Source: an uncultured Lachnospiraceae bacterium
GTDB lineage: Bacteria; Bacillota; Clostridia; Lachnospirales; Lachnospiraceae
DNA: 64,000 nt
NCBI GenBank assembly: GCA_947630025.1
Contig: CANRFZ010000012.1
Coordinates: 33,307-97,306, forward strand
Direction: 5' to 3'
In this document: in pieces, positions 45,719-54,320 of the stretch
Layout of the letters: each line of letters begins with the position of its first letter
Position numbering within the stretch: position 1 is the first letter of the stretch
Program-made: the position numbers and the translations under genes
The notes under the pieces: generated by a model
Told to the model about the DNA's origin: nothing
The model's database searches: none
What the model saw: the letters and a program-made list of their open reading frames with translations, nothing else

Positions 45719-45985
45719 GACGGTGCCGTTGTACCGCATTGTGCAGCAGGAGGCAGTGTCCGCAGGACATCCGCCATGTTGCGCGCGGGGATAACGGGTA
45801 AAAGGGAAACAGGTGCAAGTCCTGTACGAACTCGTCACTGTAAGCAGGGAGTATGCCGCCATTGTGTACGGCGCGGCCACTGAGGAAAAGCCGGAGTTAC
45901 CGGTGTTTTACCGGGTAATTCTTTTCTTTGGGAAGGCGGCGGCATATGAGGATCTGTAAGTCAGGAAACCTGCCGGCTGTCGGTA
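45719..45985 (+). ncRNA. Cobalamin riboswitch
   Basis: The adenosylcobalamin aptamer signatures occur in order: AAAGGGAAACAGGTGCAAGT near 45801, TCACTGTAAGCAGGGAG near 45835, GCCACTGAGGAAAAGCCGG near 45875, and the closing block AAGTCAGGAAACCTGCC at 45958-45974. It should repress the chelatase gene when B12 is plentiful. Short ORFs drawn across it are not genes. Confidence 0.93.
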
Positions 45986-46042
45986 CGGGAATGAAAAATC
46001 CAGATCACGAGTGCCTGATCGTGCCGAATGACCAGAATGATT

Positions 46043-46098
46043 CCCCGCTGGAAGTGTGCGTATTTTTGCCGATACGGATACCGTGCGGGGTTATTTTA
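46043..46098 (+). terminator. Possible attenuator of the cobalamin riboswitch
   Basis: CCCCGC (46043-46048) can pair with GCGGGG (46085-46090), followed by TTATTTTA. The stem is short for its loop, so this is tentative. The 46099-46234 stretch shows no gene. Confidence 0.35.
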
Positions 46099-46234
46099 TG
46101 CGGCCCCAATCCGCCGCAGGACTGTCTGTTTCCGCAAGACCGTCCGCTTTTTGGTCTCCTTCGGACGACTGGCCGGAACGATGCGTTATGTGTCGGGAAC
46201 GCTGCGGACGGAGCGTTTCCGGAAGGAGGAGAGA

Positions 46235-48058
46235 ATGAAAAGACAAGCGATTCAAAAAGTACTGACGACGGCGGCGCTGGCGGCGATGCTGGGAATGGCG
46301 GGCGGCTGCGGCAGCGGCGCCGGAAATGCGGCATCAACAGGGAATGACACAAGTGTCACAGAACAGGAAGCAGGCACGGAAAATGACACGGATGTCGCAG
46401 AAGAAAATTACGAGACAGGGGACGCCTCTCTGGACGATCCCAGAAATGCGGACGGGATCGGCGAGCGGGAGCTTCTGGTGGTGAGCTTCGGCACCAGCTA
46501 TAACGACAACAGGCGGCTGACGGTGGGCGCGATCGAGGCGTCTATGGAGGAGGCTTTCCCCGACTGGTCGGTGCGCCGCGGTTTTACGAGCCAGATTATC
46601 ATAGACCACGTGAAGGAGCGCGACGGCGAGGTGATCGACAACGTGGGCGAAGCGCTGGACCGCGCGGTGGACAACGGTGTGAAAAAGCTGGTGATCCAGC
46701 CCACGCACCTGATGGACGGCTATGAATACAACGACTTGGTGGAAGAAGCGGCGCAGTACGCCGACGCTTTTGAGAGTCTGGAGATCGGGAAACCGCTGCT
46801 GAGCTCCGACGAGGATTTTGCCGCGGTCATGGAGATTATCACGCAGGAGACGGCAGAGTACGACGACGGCAATACGGCGGTCTGCTTTATGGGGCACGGC
46901 ACGGAGGCGGCGTCCAACGGCGTTTATGCCAAGATGCAGAAAATGTTGTCCGATGCGGGTTATGCACATTATTATGTCGGCACCGTGGAGGCCAGCCCGT
47001 CGCTGGAGGATGTGATCGCGGCGGTGAAGGAAGGCGGCTATACGCGGGTGGTGCTGGAGCCTTTGATGATCGTGGCGGGCGACCACGCCAACAACGACAT
47101 GGCCGGAGACGACGCGGATTCGTGGAAAAGCGCGTTTGAGGCGGAGGGCTTGGAGGTCGTCACGCTGGTGCGCGGTCTGGGCGAGATGGAAGGAATCCGG
47201 CAGCTTCTCGTGGCGCACGCGCAAGAGGCGGTGGCGCTGGCGGAGGCGGCGTCCGGCGGAACGGGCCGGGTGGCTTCCGCAGACGACATGGTGACGCCGG
47301 AAGATGTGGTGGAGGAGGGCATGACGCCCGTTTACGCCGACGAGCTGGCGGACGGTGTGTATGATGTGACGGTGGATTCCAGTTCCTCCATGTTTCAGAT
47401 CGTGTCCGCCAGACTCACGGTGGCGGACGGCAGCATGACCGCCGTGATGACGATGAGCGGCACCGGCTATCTGTACGTGTATATGGGAACGGCGGAGGAG
47501 GCCGCCGCCGCGCCGGAGACGGACTATATTCCGTTCGAGGAAACCGCGGAGGGCGCGCACACTTACACCGTTCCGGTGGAGGCGCTGGATCAGGGCATTT
47601 CCTGCGCGGCTTTCAGCAGGAAAAAGGAGATGTGGTACGACCGGGTGCTCCTGTTCCGGGCGGATTCCGTTCCGGCGGAGGCTTACCGGGAGGGGCGCGG
47701 CGCTTCCGTGGAGAGTCTGGCGCTGGCGGACGGTAAGTATACCGTAGACGTGTCATTGACAGGCGGCTCGGGCAAAGCCTCCGTGGAATCCCCCGCGGCG
47801 CTGACGGTGGAGGACGGCAAGGCTTACGCGGTGGTTATTTTCAGCAGCCCCAATTACGATTATGTGAAGGTGGACGGCGTGCAGTACGACACCTGCAACG
47901 ACGAGCTCGGTCTGCAGGGCAATTCGGCGTTCCGCATTCCGGTCAGCGCGTTTGACGTCAATCTGCCGGTCAAGGCGGACACCACCGCCATGAGCGCGCC
48001 CCACGAGATCGACTATACGCTGCATTTTGCTTCGGCGTCGATCCGGGCGGCGGAATGA
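46235..48058 (+). CDS. cbiK: Lipoprotein sirohydrochlorin cobaltochelatase-like protein (CbiK) with C-terminal beta domains
   Basis: A 607-residue protein, about twice the size of CbiK. GGAGGAGAG precedes ATG 46235. A signal peptide ends in a lipobox-like AGGC (Cys near 24), then an acidic linker. Residues 70-345 are the chelatase: ELLVVSFGTSYNDNRRLTVG, CFMGHGTEAASNGVY (first catalytic His) and VAGDHANNDMAGDD (second His). Residues 355-607 hold two beta-rich units, each opening with LADGVYDVTV or LADGKYTVDV, which may be NEAT-like metal- or heme-binding domains. The enzyme would insert Co2+ into sirohydrochlorin, but outside the membrane that is puzzling; a cobalt or tetrapyrrole capture role is possible. 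Controlled by the upstream riboswitch. Confidence 0.85.
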   Translation: MKRQAIQKVLTTAALAAMLGMAGGCGSGAGNAASTGNDTSVTEQEAGTENDTDVAEENYETGDASLDDPRNADGIGERELLVVSFGTSYNDNRRLTVGAIEASMEEAFPDWSVRRGFTSQIIIDHVKERDGEVIDNVGEALDRAVDNGVKKLVIQPTHLMDGYEYNDLVEEAAQYADAFESLEIGKPLLSSDEDFAAVMEIITQETAEYDDGNTAVCFMGHGTEAASNGVYAKMQKMLSDAGYAHYYVGTVEASPSLEDVIAAVKEGGYTRVVLEPLMIVAGDHANNDMAGDDADSWKSAFEAEGLEVVTLVRGLGEMEGIRQLLVAHAQEAVALAEAASGGTGRVASADDMVTPEDVVEEGMTPVYADELADGVYDVTVDSSSSMFQIVSARLTVADGSMTAVMTMSGTGYLYVYMGTAEEAAAAPETDYIPFEETAEGAHTYTVPVEALDQGISCAAFSRKKEMWYDRVLLFRADSVPAEAYREGRGASVESLALADGKYTVDVSLTGGSGKASVESPAALTVEDGKAYAVVIFSSPNYDYVKVDGVQYDTCNDELGLQGNSAFRIPVSAFDVNLPVKADTTAMSAPHEIDYTLHFASASIRAAE

Positions 48059-48160
48059 CGGACAGAGAGCACGTCGCGGCAGAACGACAGGCCGCAGGGC
48101 AGCACAGTGGCAGCGGGCAGCACAGTGGCGGCGCACAATGGCAGCAGAGAAAAATATTTG

Positions 48161-48189
48161 TTGCATAATGCCGGCGGCTGGTGTATACT
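48161..48189 (+). promoter_or_regulatory. Sigma-A-like promoter of the FMN riboswitch transcript
   Basis: TTGCAT (48161-48166), 17 bp and TATACT (48184-48189). Upstream, 48090-48150 has short GC-rich repeats (GGGCAGCACAGTGGC). Confidence 0.65.
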
Positions 48190-48217
48190 TTAATCGTTAC
48201 AATTGGATAGGGCAGAA

Positions 48218-48351
48218 GAAGTTCTTCGGGGACGGGTGCAATTCCCTACCGGCGGTATAGTCCGCGACCTGCTGCAGTGCGTAATCGGTACGGCGGCGGC
48301 TGATTTGGTGCGATTCCAAAACCGACAGTATAGTCTGGATGAGAGAAGAAT
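48218..48351 (+). ncRNA. FMN riboswitch (RFN element)
   Basis: Conserved RFN blocks are present in order: TTCTTCGGGGACGGGTGCAA, CCCTACCGGCGGTATAGTCC, GCTGATTTGGTGCGATTCC, AAAACCGACAGTATAGTC and GGATGAGAGAAGAA. It lies between a promoter and a terminator ahead of ribU, so FMN should cause early termination of riboflavin importer synthesis. Confidence 0.95.
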
Positions 48352-48458
48352 ACAGACGCGCATGACGTTATGCCGCGGTTGTGGCAGCAAAGGCCGCAGA
48401 AGTCCTTTGCGTGCGGATGGCAGGGCATGGCGGCAGCGCGGAAGTAAACGGAACAGAT

Positions 48459-48486
48459 CCCCGGAGTGCAGACTTCGGGGTTTTTT
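48459..48486 (+). terminator. FMN riboswitch expression-platform terminator
   Basis: CCCCGGAG and CTTCGGGG form a stem with a short loop, followed by six T, 22 bases before the ribU start. Confidence 0.88.
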
Positions 48487-48508
48487 GTATGCAGAAAGGG
48501 AGGAAAAA

Positions 48509-49279
48509 ATGAGTAACGGATTGTGGCAGAGTTTTAAGGACAACGCGGCGTTTGTACTGGTCTGCGTCGTCGTGGCGGCGGCGCTTTTTGCCATCGCCTA
48601 CGGCGCGGAGAAGCTGGCGTACCGGCGGCAGGGAATTACGGAGAGAATCCTGAGCACCAGAAAAGTGGCGATGATCGGCCTTTTTTCGGCGATCTCGGTG
48701 ATTTTATTCCTGTTTGAGTTCCCGATCCCGTTTATCGCGCCGTCTTTTTATGAGCTGGATTTCAGCGAGATTCCGGCGTTGATCGGCGCATTTGCATTCG
48801 GCCCGGTGGCAGGGGTTATGATTGAATTCTGCAAGGTGCTGCTGAAACTGGTCATTAAGGGCACCAGCACGGCTTTTGTGGGGGACTTGGCCAACTTTGT
48901 GATCGGGTGCAGTCTGGTGCTGCCGGCATCCGTGATCTATCTGTTCAAGAAGACGAAGAAAACGGCAGTGATCTCCTGTGTGGCGGGCAGCGCCGTCATG
49001 ACGGTCTTTGGCACGGCGTTCAACGCCGTCTATCTGCTGCCGGCTTTTTCCCGGCTATACGGAATGCCGCTGGATGCGATTATCGCCATGGGTACGGCGA
49101 TCAACGGACATATTAATGGCATTGTGACATTCGTCTGCATCGCGGTGGCGCCCATGAACCTGATTAAGAGCGTGATCGCGTCCACGGTTACGATGGTGGT
49201 CTACAAACCGCTCAGCCCGATTCTGAAGAAGACGCGGCAGCCTGCGGCAAAGCGTGAAACGGGCCATGCGGACATCTAA
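48509..49279 (+). CDS. ribU: Riboflavin ECF transporter substrate-binding subunit RibU
   Basis: A 256-residue integral membrane protein with six or more hydrophobic helices. After an extra N-terminal helix (residues 11-30) comes RKVAMIGLFSAISVILFLFEFPIPF near 54, typical of RibU, then YELDFSEIPALIGAFAFGP near 84 and KLVIKGTSTAFVGDLANF near 112, which match the riboflavin-binding S-component family. It binds riboflavin and works with a shared EcfA/A'/T module not encoded here. AGGGAGG lies 7 bases before ATG 48509. The FMN riboswitch upstream confirms the substrate. Confidence 0.95.
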   Translation: MSNGLWQSFKDNAAFVLVCVVVAAALFAIAYGAEKLAYRRQGITERILSTRKVAMIGLFSAISVILFLFEFPIPFIAPSFYELDFSEIPALIGAFAFGPVAGVMIEFCKVLLKLVIKGTSTAFVGDLANFVIGCSLVLPASVIYLFKKTKKTAVISCVAGSAVMTVFGTAFNAVYLLPAFSRLYGMPLDAIIAMGTAINGHINGIVTFVCIAVAPMNLIKSVIASTVTMVVYKPLSPILKKTRQPAAKRETGHADI

Positions 49280-49353
49280 ATGGGCGGCTAAGAGGACGCC
49301 TGAACGGACGGCTTTTAGAGACATCTTAGAGACTCATCTGCTATGCTCTGCAT

Positions 49354-50262
49354 ATGACAAAACAGGGCAACAGGCATCATAAACAGTATCACAGTGTAAA
49401 ACAGAATAAAAACCGGCGCTGCTTTCTCCTGTTTGCGGCGCCGAGCCTGCTGGGAACGGCAGTATTTGTGCTGCTGCCGTTTTTGGATGTGGCGGGGCGC
49501 TCCTTCCGGACCGTCATCACCGGACGTTTCGCCGGGCTGGAAAATTACCGGACGGTTTTTACCAATCAGGCGTTTGCGCTGGCGGTGGGGAATACGCTGC
49601 GCTTTACGCTGGTCTGCATCCCGCTGCTGGTCGTTATAGGGCTGGCGGTGGCCGTGCCGGTCAGCCGTATGCGGGGCGCCGGAACGGTGAAATCCCTCTA
49701 TCTTTTTCCTATGGCGCTGCCGACGGCAGCCGTTGTCATTGTGTGGAAGATGGTTTTTTACCGAGGCGGTTTCCTGAACCTCCTGCTGACGCGGCTGGGA
49801 GAGCTGGCAGGGGCATGGGGTGAGGTGCGCTTCGACTATCTGGGCGGCGGCGCGTCCTTCTGGGTGCTGGTGTTCAGTTATATCTGGAAAAATACAGGCT
49901 ACACGGTGATTCTGTGGCTGGCCGGTATTCAGGGGATTCCCACGGAACTGTCGGAGGCGGCGTATGTGGACGGCGCGACGAGACGGCAGTGCTTTTTCCG
50001 GGTGGTGCTGCCGAATCTGAAAGGCAGCCTCTATACCATCGTGATTCTGTCGTTTTTAAATTCGTTCAAGATTTACAGGGAGGCGTATCTGGTGGCGGGC
50101 TCCTATCCGCAGAAGGATATGTATCTGCTGCAGCATTTGTTCAGCAACTGGTTTGTCAATCTGGAATTTGACAAGATGGCCGCGGCCACCGTATGCGTCG
50201 GGTTGTTTCTGTTTGCCGTCATCATGCTGCTGCAGTGGTTGTGGGACAGGAAGGATATCTAA
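49354..50262 (+). CDS. Sugar-type ABC transporter permease (MalF-like)
   Basis: A 302-residue protein with six membrane helices, starting after a basic N-terminus (FLLFAAPSLLGTAVFVLLPF). The cytoplasmic coupling motif is GIPTELSEAAYVDGATRRQ near 200, the E-A-A---D-G-A loop of CUT1-type permeases that docks to the ATPase. The start is uncertain because no clear ribosome-binding site precedes ATG 49354. It pairs with the permease at 50.4 kb, but no solute-binding protein or ATPase lies in this window. Substrate unknown; similarity to carbohydrate systems does not prove a sugar. Confidence 0.88.
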   Translation: MTKQGNRHHKQYHSVKQNKNRRCFLLFAAPSLLGTAVFVLLPFLDVAGRSFRTVITGRFAGLENYRTVFTNQAFALAVGNTLRFTLVCIPLLVVIGLAVAVPVSRMRGAGTVKSLYLFPMALPTAAVVIVWKMVFYRGGFLNLLLTRLGELAGAWGEVRFDYLGGGASFWVLVFSYIWKNTGYTVILWLAGIQGIPTELSEAAYVDGATRRQCFFRVVLPNLKGSLYTIVILSFLNSFKIYREAYLVAGSYPQKDMYLLQHLFSNWFVNLEFDKMAAATVCVGLFLFAVIMLLQWLWDRKDI

Positions 50263-50270
50263 TGTGAACA

Positions 50271-50387
50271 GAACGAACTTTGTTCGTTCGGGAATTTGTG
50301 CGGGGCGTCACAAATTCCACTGATGGCAAAGTTAATTCCGAAGGAATTTACTTTTTGCCTCTGTCGCGCGAGAACGCTCCGGAATGG
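50271..50387 (+). repeat. Multi-hairpin intergenic element, copy A
   Basis: Hairpin 1 is GAACGAAC-TTT-GTTCGTTC (50271-50289). Hairpin 2 is GGAATTTGTG (50291-50300), loop CGGGGCGT, CACAAATTCC (50309-50318). Then CTGATGGC, and hairpin 3 (50325-50359, core AATTCC-GAA-GGAATT). The tail has GTCGCG and AACGCTCCGGAATGG. Its core matches the element at 56857 while hairpins 1 and 3 differ in sequence. It is inserted between two permease genes of one operon and abuts the next start codon. Confidence 0.75.
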
Positions 50388-50395
50388 GGATTAAA

Positions 50396-51295
50396 ATGTT
50401 TTTTTTTAAAAGGGAAAAATATGACAACTGTGTCATACAAAAAGCCGCGCGCCTTGTGGGGCAGTATGCCGTCAAAGCCATCGTCCTGCTCCCCGCCGTG
50501 CTGGTCTGCCTGCCGGTTTTCCTGCTTGTGACAGGGGCCGTGGCGGATGCCGCAGAGCTGAGCAGCCGTCTGTCGCCGCTGCTCTCGGAGGAAAGCGGGT
50601 TCATCCATTGGAAGATCGTGCCTGATTATCCCACGTTTGCGCATTACGGCAAACTGCTCTTTATGACGCCGCAGTTTTTTATTCTGTTCTGGAATTCCGT
50701 CAAGATGACGTTCGGCATACTGGCGGGGCAGCTTCTGGTCGGCGTGCCGGCGGCGTGGGCTTTCGCTGTTTATCAGGCCCGCGGCGGCAGGATGCTTTTC
50801 GGCCTGTACGTGGTGCTGATGCTGCTGCCCTTTCAAGTGCTGATGTTGTCCGATTATCTGGTGCTGCACGACCTGGGGATGCTCAACACGCAGGGGGCCG
50901 TCGTGATCCCGGCGGTCTTTGCCACGATGCCGGTCTTTATCACCTACGGCGGCTTCCGCGGGATTCCGGTGCAGTTGATCGAGGCGGCCCGGATAGACGG
51001 CGCGGGGGAGTGGCGGATTTTCTGCATGATCGGCCTGCCGCTTGGCAAAAGCGGTATTATGTCCGCCATGGTGCTGGGATTTCTGGAATACTGGAACATG
51101 ATGGAGCAGCCGATGGCCTTTTTGGAAGACAAGGCGTTGTGGCCGTTGTCGCTATACCTGCCGCAGATCACATGGGAGCAGGCGGGCGCCGCCTTTGCCG
51201 CGTCGGTCATCATGCTGATCCCCTCGGTGTTCGTCTTCCTGTGGGGGCAGGAGCACTTGGAGCAGGGCATCATTTATTCGGGACTGAAGGAATAG
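50396..51295 (+). CDS. Sugar-type ABC transporter permease (MalG-like)
   Basis: A 299-residue protein with six membrane helices. The coupling loop GIPVQLIEAARIDGAGEWRIF near 193 in two blocks (E-A-A-R-I-D-G-A) is that of MalG-type permeases. A periplasmic-side loop (about 45-75) precedes the main transmembrane block. ATG 50396 is chosen because GGGG lies 6 bases upstream; in-frame ATG 50384 lies within the hairpin element. Nine T bases follow the start (M-F-F-F). It partners the preceding permease. It is followed after 18 bases by an HlyD-like adaptor, not by the expected ATPase or binding protein. Confidence 0.88.
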   Translation: MFFFKREKYDNCVIQKAARLVGQYAVKAIVLLPAVLVCLPVFLLVTGAVADAAELSSRLSPLLSEESGFIHWKIVPDYPTFAHYGKLLFMTPQFFILFWNSVKMTFGILAGQLLVGVPAAWAFAVYQARGGRMLFGLYVVLMLLPFQVLMLSDYLVLHDLGMLNTQGAVVIPAVFATMPVFITYGGFRGIPVQLIEAARIDGAGEWRIFCMIGLPLGKSGIMSAMVLGFLEYWNMMEQPMAFLEDKALWPLSLYLPQITWEQAGAAFAASVIMLIPSVFVFLWGQEHLEQGIIYSGLKE

Positions 51296-51313
51296 AAAGC
51301 GGAGGGACGAGCA

Positions 51314-52711
51314 TTGGAACGGAGCAGGAAGAAAAAAATCATCGTTGCATTTTATGGGTTTCTGATTTTGATGTGGCTCTGCACGGTCATATCCAAAAGC
51401 ATCTATACGTCGAAGCTCCCGGTCGTGTCCACCGAGACGCTGCAGGCCAAATATATCGAGCACACCGTAGAGACGGAAGGAATCGTTGTGGCCGGAGACA
51501 AAAGCCCGGTGAACGTCCTGCCGGGGCTGCGTGTGGACGGCATCGCGGTGCAGGCGGGCGACACGGTGGAGGAAGGCGACGTGATCCTGCAGGCGGATCT
51601 GGCGGATCTGGACGATTACATTAAGACGCAGCAGACGCAGATCGATAAGCTGCAGGCCCAGATCGACGTCCTGCTGCAGAACAGGGAGCTGGCCCAGCAG
51701 GAAAAGGCGCTGGAGGAGCAGCGCGCCAGAGAGGATTATGACGCGCTGGCCAGACGGGAGGATACGCTGGTGGGCCGTTCGGACGAGGCGTACAGTCAGG
51801 CGGCCTATGAGCTGGAGCAGTACCGCAGGGAGATGGCGGCACAGGAGTCGTCCCCCGATGAGGACGAGGAGGAAGCGGCCCGAAAAGCCAAAGAAGCCGA
51901 GGCGCAGGAAGCGGCGTTAGTGGACGAACTGCAGCAGGCCGCCTACGCGCAGGCGGACGCCAAGTGGCAGCGCGATCAGGCGATGCAGGAGGCCCAGAGA
52001 AAGGTGGAGGATATCCTTTCGCCGGATGGGGAGGATGCCACAATGGAGGTGTACCGGCTGGAGATGGCGGAGCTGCAGGATGGGCTGGAGCAGTATCGGG
52101 CGCTCCGGGACGAGGAGGGACAGATCCGGGCGGACAGGAGCGGCCTCATCACGGATATCTGTATCGGCGTCGGCGAGCGAACTTCCGACACGCCTGTCAT
52201 TTTGATCGCGGACAGCGGGGCGCCGTGCAGATTTCAGACGGCCATCTCCGAGGAGCAGAAAAAATATGTCGGGCTCCATGACGCGGTTACGGTCAGGCTG
52301 GACGGCAGCAGCGCAGAGCTGGAGCTGACGGCGGACTCTATCGCGCCGGGCGGTTCGGGCGGCTATGATCTGGGCGTCACCCTGCCGGAAGGAAGCGGCG
52401 CGCCGGGGCTTACGGGCACGATGAAATGCGTCCGGACGGGAGAGCGGTATTATGCGGTCGTCATTTCCGCCGCGGTTCACACAGAGAATAACAGGTCGTA
52501 TGTCTATGTGGTAAAGGAGCGGGAAGGCATTCTGGGGCAGGAATATTACGCGCAGCAGGTCAATGTGACGGTGCTGGATCAGAACGACAACCTGATCGCG
52601 CTGGAGTGCAGCTTAAGCAGCGACGACATGATTATCACTTCCGCGACCAAAGAATTTAAAAACGGCGACGTCGTTCGACCGGAAACACTTTCCCTTTTTG
52701 AAATAAAGTGA
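51314..52711 (+). CDS. HlyD-like membrane fusion/adaptor protein
   Basis: A 465-residue protein starting with TTG 51314, 8 bases after GGAGGG. One N-terminal membrane helix (about 9-27) is followed by a beta-barrel/lipoyl region (VETEGIVVAGDKSPVNVLPG, then VQAGDTVEEGDVILQADLADL near 78). A long coiled coil follows (about 97-285, Gln/Glu/Ala-rich), then the returning lipoyl half (GLITDICIGVGERTSDTPV) and a C-terminal barrel. This is the architecture of adaptors for ABC or RND exporters. In a Gram-positive cell it would join the ABC permease to an extracellular partner or peptide. No cognate MacB-like exporter is nearby. Confidence 0.82.
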   Translation: MERSRKKKIIVAFYGFLILMWLCTVISKSIYTSKLPVVSTETLQAKYIEHTVETEGIVVAGDKSPVNVLPGLRVDGIAVQAGDTVEEGDVILQADLADLDDYIKTQQTQIDKLQAQIDVLLQNRELAQQEKALEEQRAREDYDALARREDTLVGRSDEAYSQAAYELEQYRREMAAQESSPDEDEEEAARKAKEAEAQEAALVDELQQAAYAQADAKWQRDQAMQEAQRKVEDILSPDGEDATMEVYRLEMAELQDGLEQYRALRDEEGQIRADRSGLITDICIGVGERTSDTPVILIADSGAPCRFQTAISEEQKKYVGLHDAVTVRLDGSSAELELTADSIAPGGSGGYDLGVTLPEGSGAPGLTGTMKCVRTGERYYAVVISAAVHTENNRSYVYVVKEREGILGQEYYAQQVNVTVLDQNDNLIALECSLSSDDMIITSATKEFKNGDVVRPETLSLFEIK

Positions 52712-52728
52712 TAAAATGTGCGTAAGCA

Positions 52729-52972
52729 ATAAGCCGTGCGAAGACAGCGGACGGAGAAACGGCTGCTTGCAGACGATTTCTCCGGGCGATGGATTCATAG
52801 GGCGAATGCCCGACAACCATGAGATACTGCGTATCTCTGTGAATCACAGATTCACGAGGTGGCACGGCTTATGAATACGCTGCAATAGGGCGAATGCCCG
52901 ACAACCAAGAGATACTGCGTATCTCTGTGAATCGCAGATTCACGAGGATGCACGGCTTATGAATACGCTACA
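52729..52972 (+). repeat. Multi-hairpin intergenic element with a tandemly duplicated right half
   Basis: The outer arm ATAAGCCGTGC (52729-52739) pairs with GCACGGCTTAT at 52862-52872 or with its second copy at 52950-52960. Inside are GGAGAAA/TTTCTCC (52753-52783), GGGC-GAAT-GCCC (52800-52811), GAGATAC-TGC-GTATCTC (52821-52837) and GTGAATC-ACA-GATTCAC (52839-52855). An 88-bp unit starting at 52797 is repeated from 52885 with few changes, those seen lying outside the stems. It fills the 278-base gap before the deaminase gene; no gene seen there. Confidence 0.75.
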
Positions 52973-52989
52973 CCACGGAGGAAACAAAT

Positions 52990-54291
52990 ATGGGGATCGT
53001 GATCAAAAACGCGCTGGCGGTGCTGCCGGAAGGCACGGAAGATACTGTCAGGGAGACAAGCCTTTATCTTGATAAGGACAGAATCGCGGGGATCGGCGCG
53101 GCGCCCGCCGGGTTTACCGCCGACCGGGAGATCGACGGCAGGGACAAACTGGTGATTCCGGGGCTGGTGAACTGCCATACCCATTCTTATATGTCGTTTA
53201 TGCGAAACGTGGCGGACGACCTTTCGTTTATGGACTGGCTATTCGGCACGATTGATCCGATCGAGCAGCAGATGACCGATGAGGACACCTATTGGGGCGC
53301 GAACCTCGCCATTATCGAGATGATGAAAAGCGGCACCACCTGTTTTAACGATATGCAGATGAATATTCATCAGACAACCCGCGCCGTGAAGGAGTCCGGG
53401 ATGCGCGCGGTCATCAGCAGAGGGCTGGTAGGCAGCGGCAGCGACGAGGCGGGGCAGATGCGTCTGCGGCAGGCTTATGAGGAGCGTGACGCGGCGAAAG
53501 ACTGCGACAGGCTTACCTTTGTGCTGGGGCCCCACGCGCCGTACACCTGCGACGAGGCATTTTTAAAGATCGTCGCGGCGGAGGCGAAGAAAAACGGCAT
53601 GGGAATCCATATACATCTGTCGGAGAGCAAGAGCGAGATTTCGCAGATCCGGGAGAAATACGGCTGCAGCCCGATCGCGCTGGCGGAGCGCTGCGGCCTT
53701 TTTGACGTACCCGCGGTGGCGGCGCACTGCGTACAGATCGACGAAGCGGACATGGATATCCTGAAGAAGCACAACGTCAGCGTCGTGACAAACCCCGCCA
53801 GCAATATGAAGCTGGGAAACGGTTTCGCGCCGGTGGGCAGGATGCTGGAAAAGGGAATCAACGTCTGTCTCGGCACGGACGGCGCGGCGAGCAACAACAG
53901 TCTGAATATGTTTCATGAACTGAGTCTGCTGACGCTGGTTCACAAGGGCGTCGGAGAAACGCCGCAGTGCGTCAGCGCCAAGGAAGGATTCCGCATCGCC
54001 ACGATCAACGGCGCCCGCGCGCTGGGGCTGGAGCGGGAGATTGGCAGCATCGAAACCGGCAAAAAGGCGGATCTTGCGATTCTGGATCTGAATACGCCTT
54101 CCCTGACACCCCGCAACAATCTGATCGCCGGCCTGTCCTATTCCGCCAACGGCTCCGAGGTGGACACGGTCATCATCGACGGACGCATCACCATGGAACA
54201 CCGCAGAATACTGACCATGGACGAGCAGCTTGTATATCGGAAAGTCCAAGAGATCATCGTGAGAATGGGTTTGGACAAGAAGGCGTATTGA
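52990..54291 (+). CDS. mtaD: 5-methylthioadenosine/S-adenosylhomocysteine deaminase
   Basis: A 433-residue amidohydrolase. The metal site is built from PGLVNCHTHSYM near 54 (H-x-H), HIHLSESKSE near 202, AAHCVQ near 241 and GTDGAASNNSLN near 297, matching the MtaD/TrzN-like subgroup. It deaminates adenosine-type nucleosides such as MTA, SAH or adenosine; which one is used here is not certain. GGAGG lies 8 bases before the ATG. It clears by-products of SAM metabolism. It is directly followed by a membrane-protein gene. Confidence 0.9.
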   Translation: MGIVIKNALAVLPEGTEDTVRETSLYLDKDRIAGIGAAPAGFTADREIDGRDKLVIPGLVNCHTHSYMSFMRNVADDLSFMDWLFGTIDPIEQQMTDEDTYWGANLAIIEMMKSGTTCFNDMQMNIHQTTRAVKESGMRAVISRGLVGSGSDEAGQMRLRQAYEERDAAKDCDRLTFVLGPHAPYTCDEAFLKIVAAEAKKNGMGIHIHLSESKSEISQIREKYGCSPIALAERCGLFDVPAVAAHCVQIDEADMDILKKHNVSVVTNPASNMKLGNGFAPVGRMLEKGINVCLGTDGAASNNSLNMFHELSLLTLVHKGVGETPQCVSAKEGFRIATINGARALGLEREIGSIETGKKADLAILDLNTPSLTPRNNLIAGLSYSANGSEVDTVIIDGRITMEHRRILTMDEQLVYRKVQEIIVRMGLDKKAY

Positions 54292-54320
54292 TGGCGGGTA
54301 AAACAGGAGGGGTACATCAG

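Noticed and set aside
45928..46347. Short + strand ORF across the cobalamin riboswitch
   Set aside because: It overlaps conserved aptamer blocks and the start of cbiK, and its product resembles nothing.
52797..52972. 88-bp duplication as a CRISPR or attachment site
   Set aside because: Only two copies, no spacers, no integrase or other phage gene; better explained as duplication of half a hairpin element.
53967..54320. Upstream extension of the GT-C-like gene into the mtaD region
   Set aside because: It overlaps mtaD in another frame; a good ribosome-binding site marks ATG 54321.
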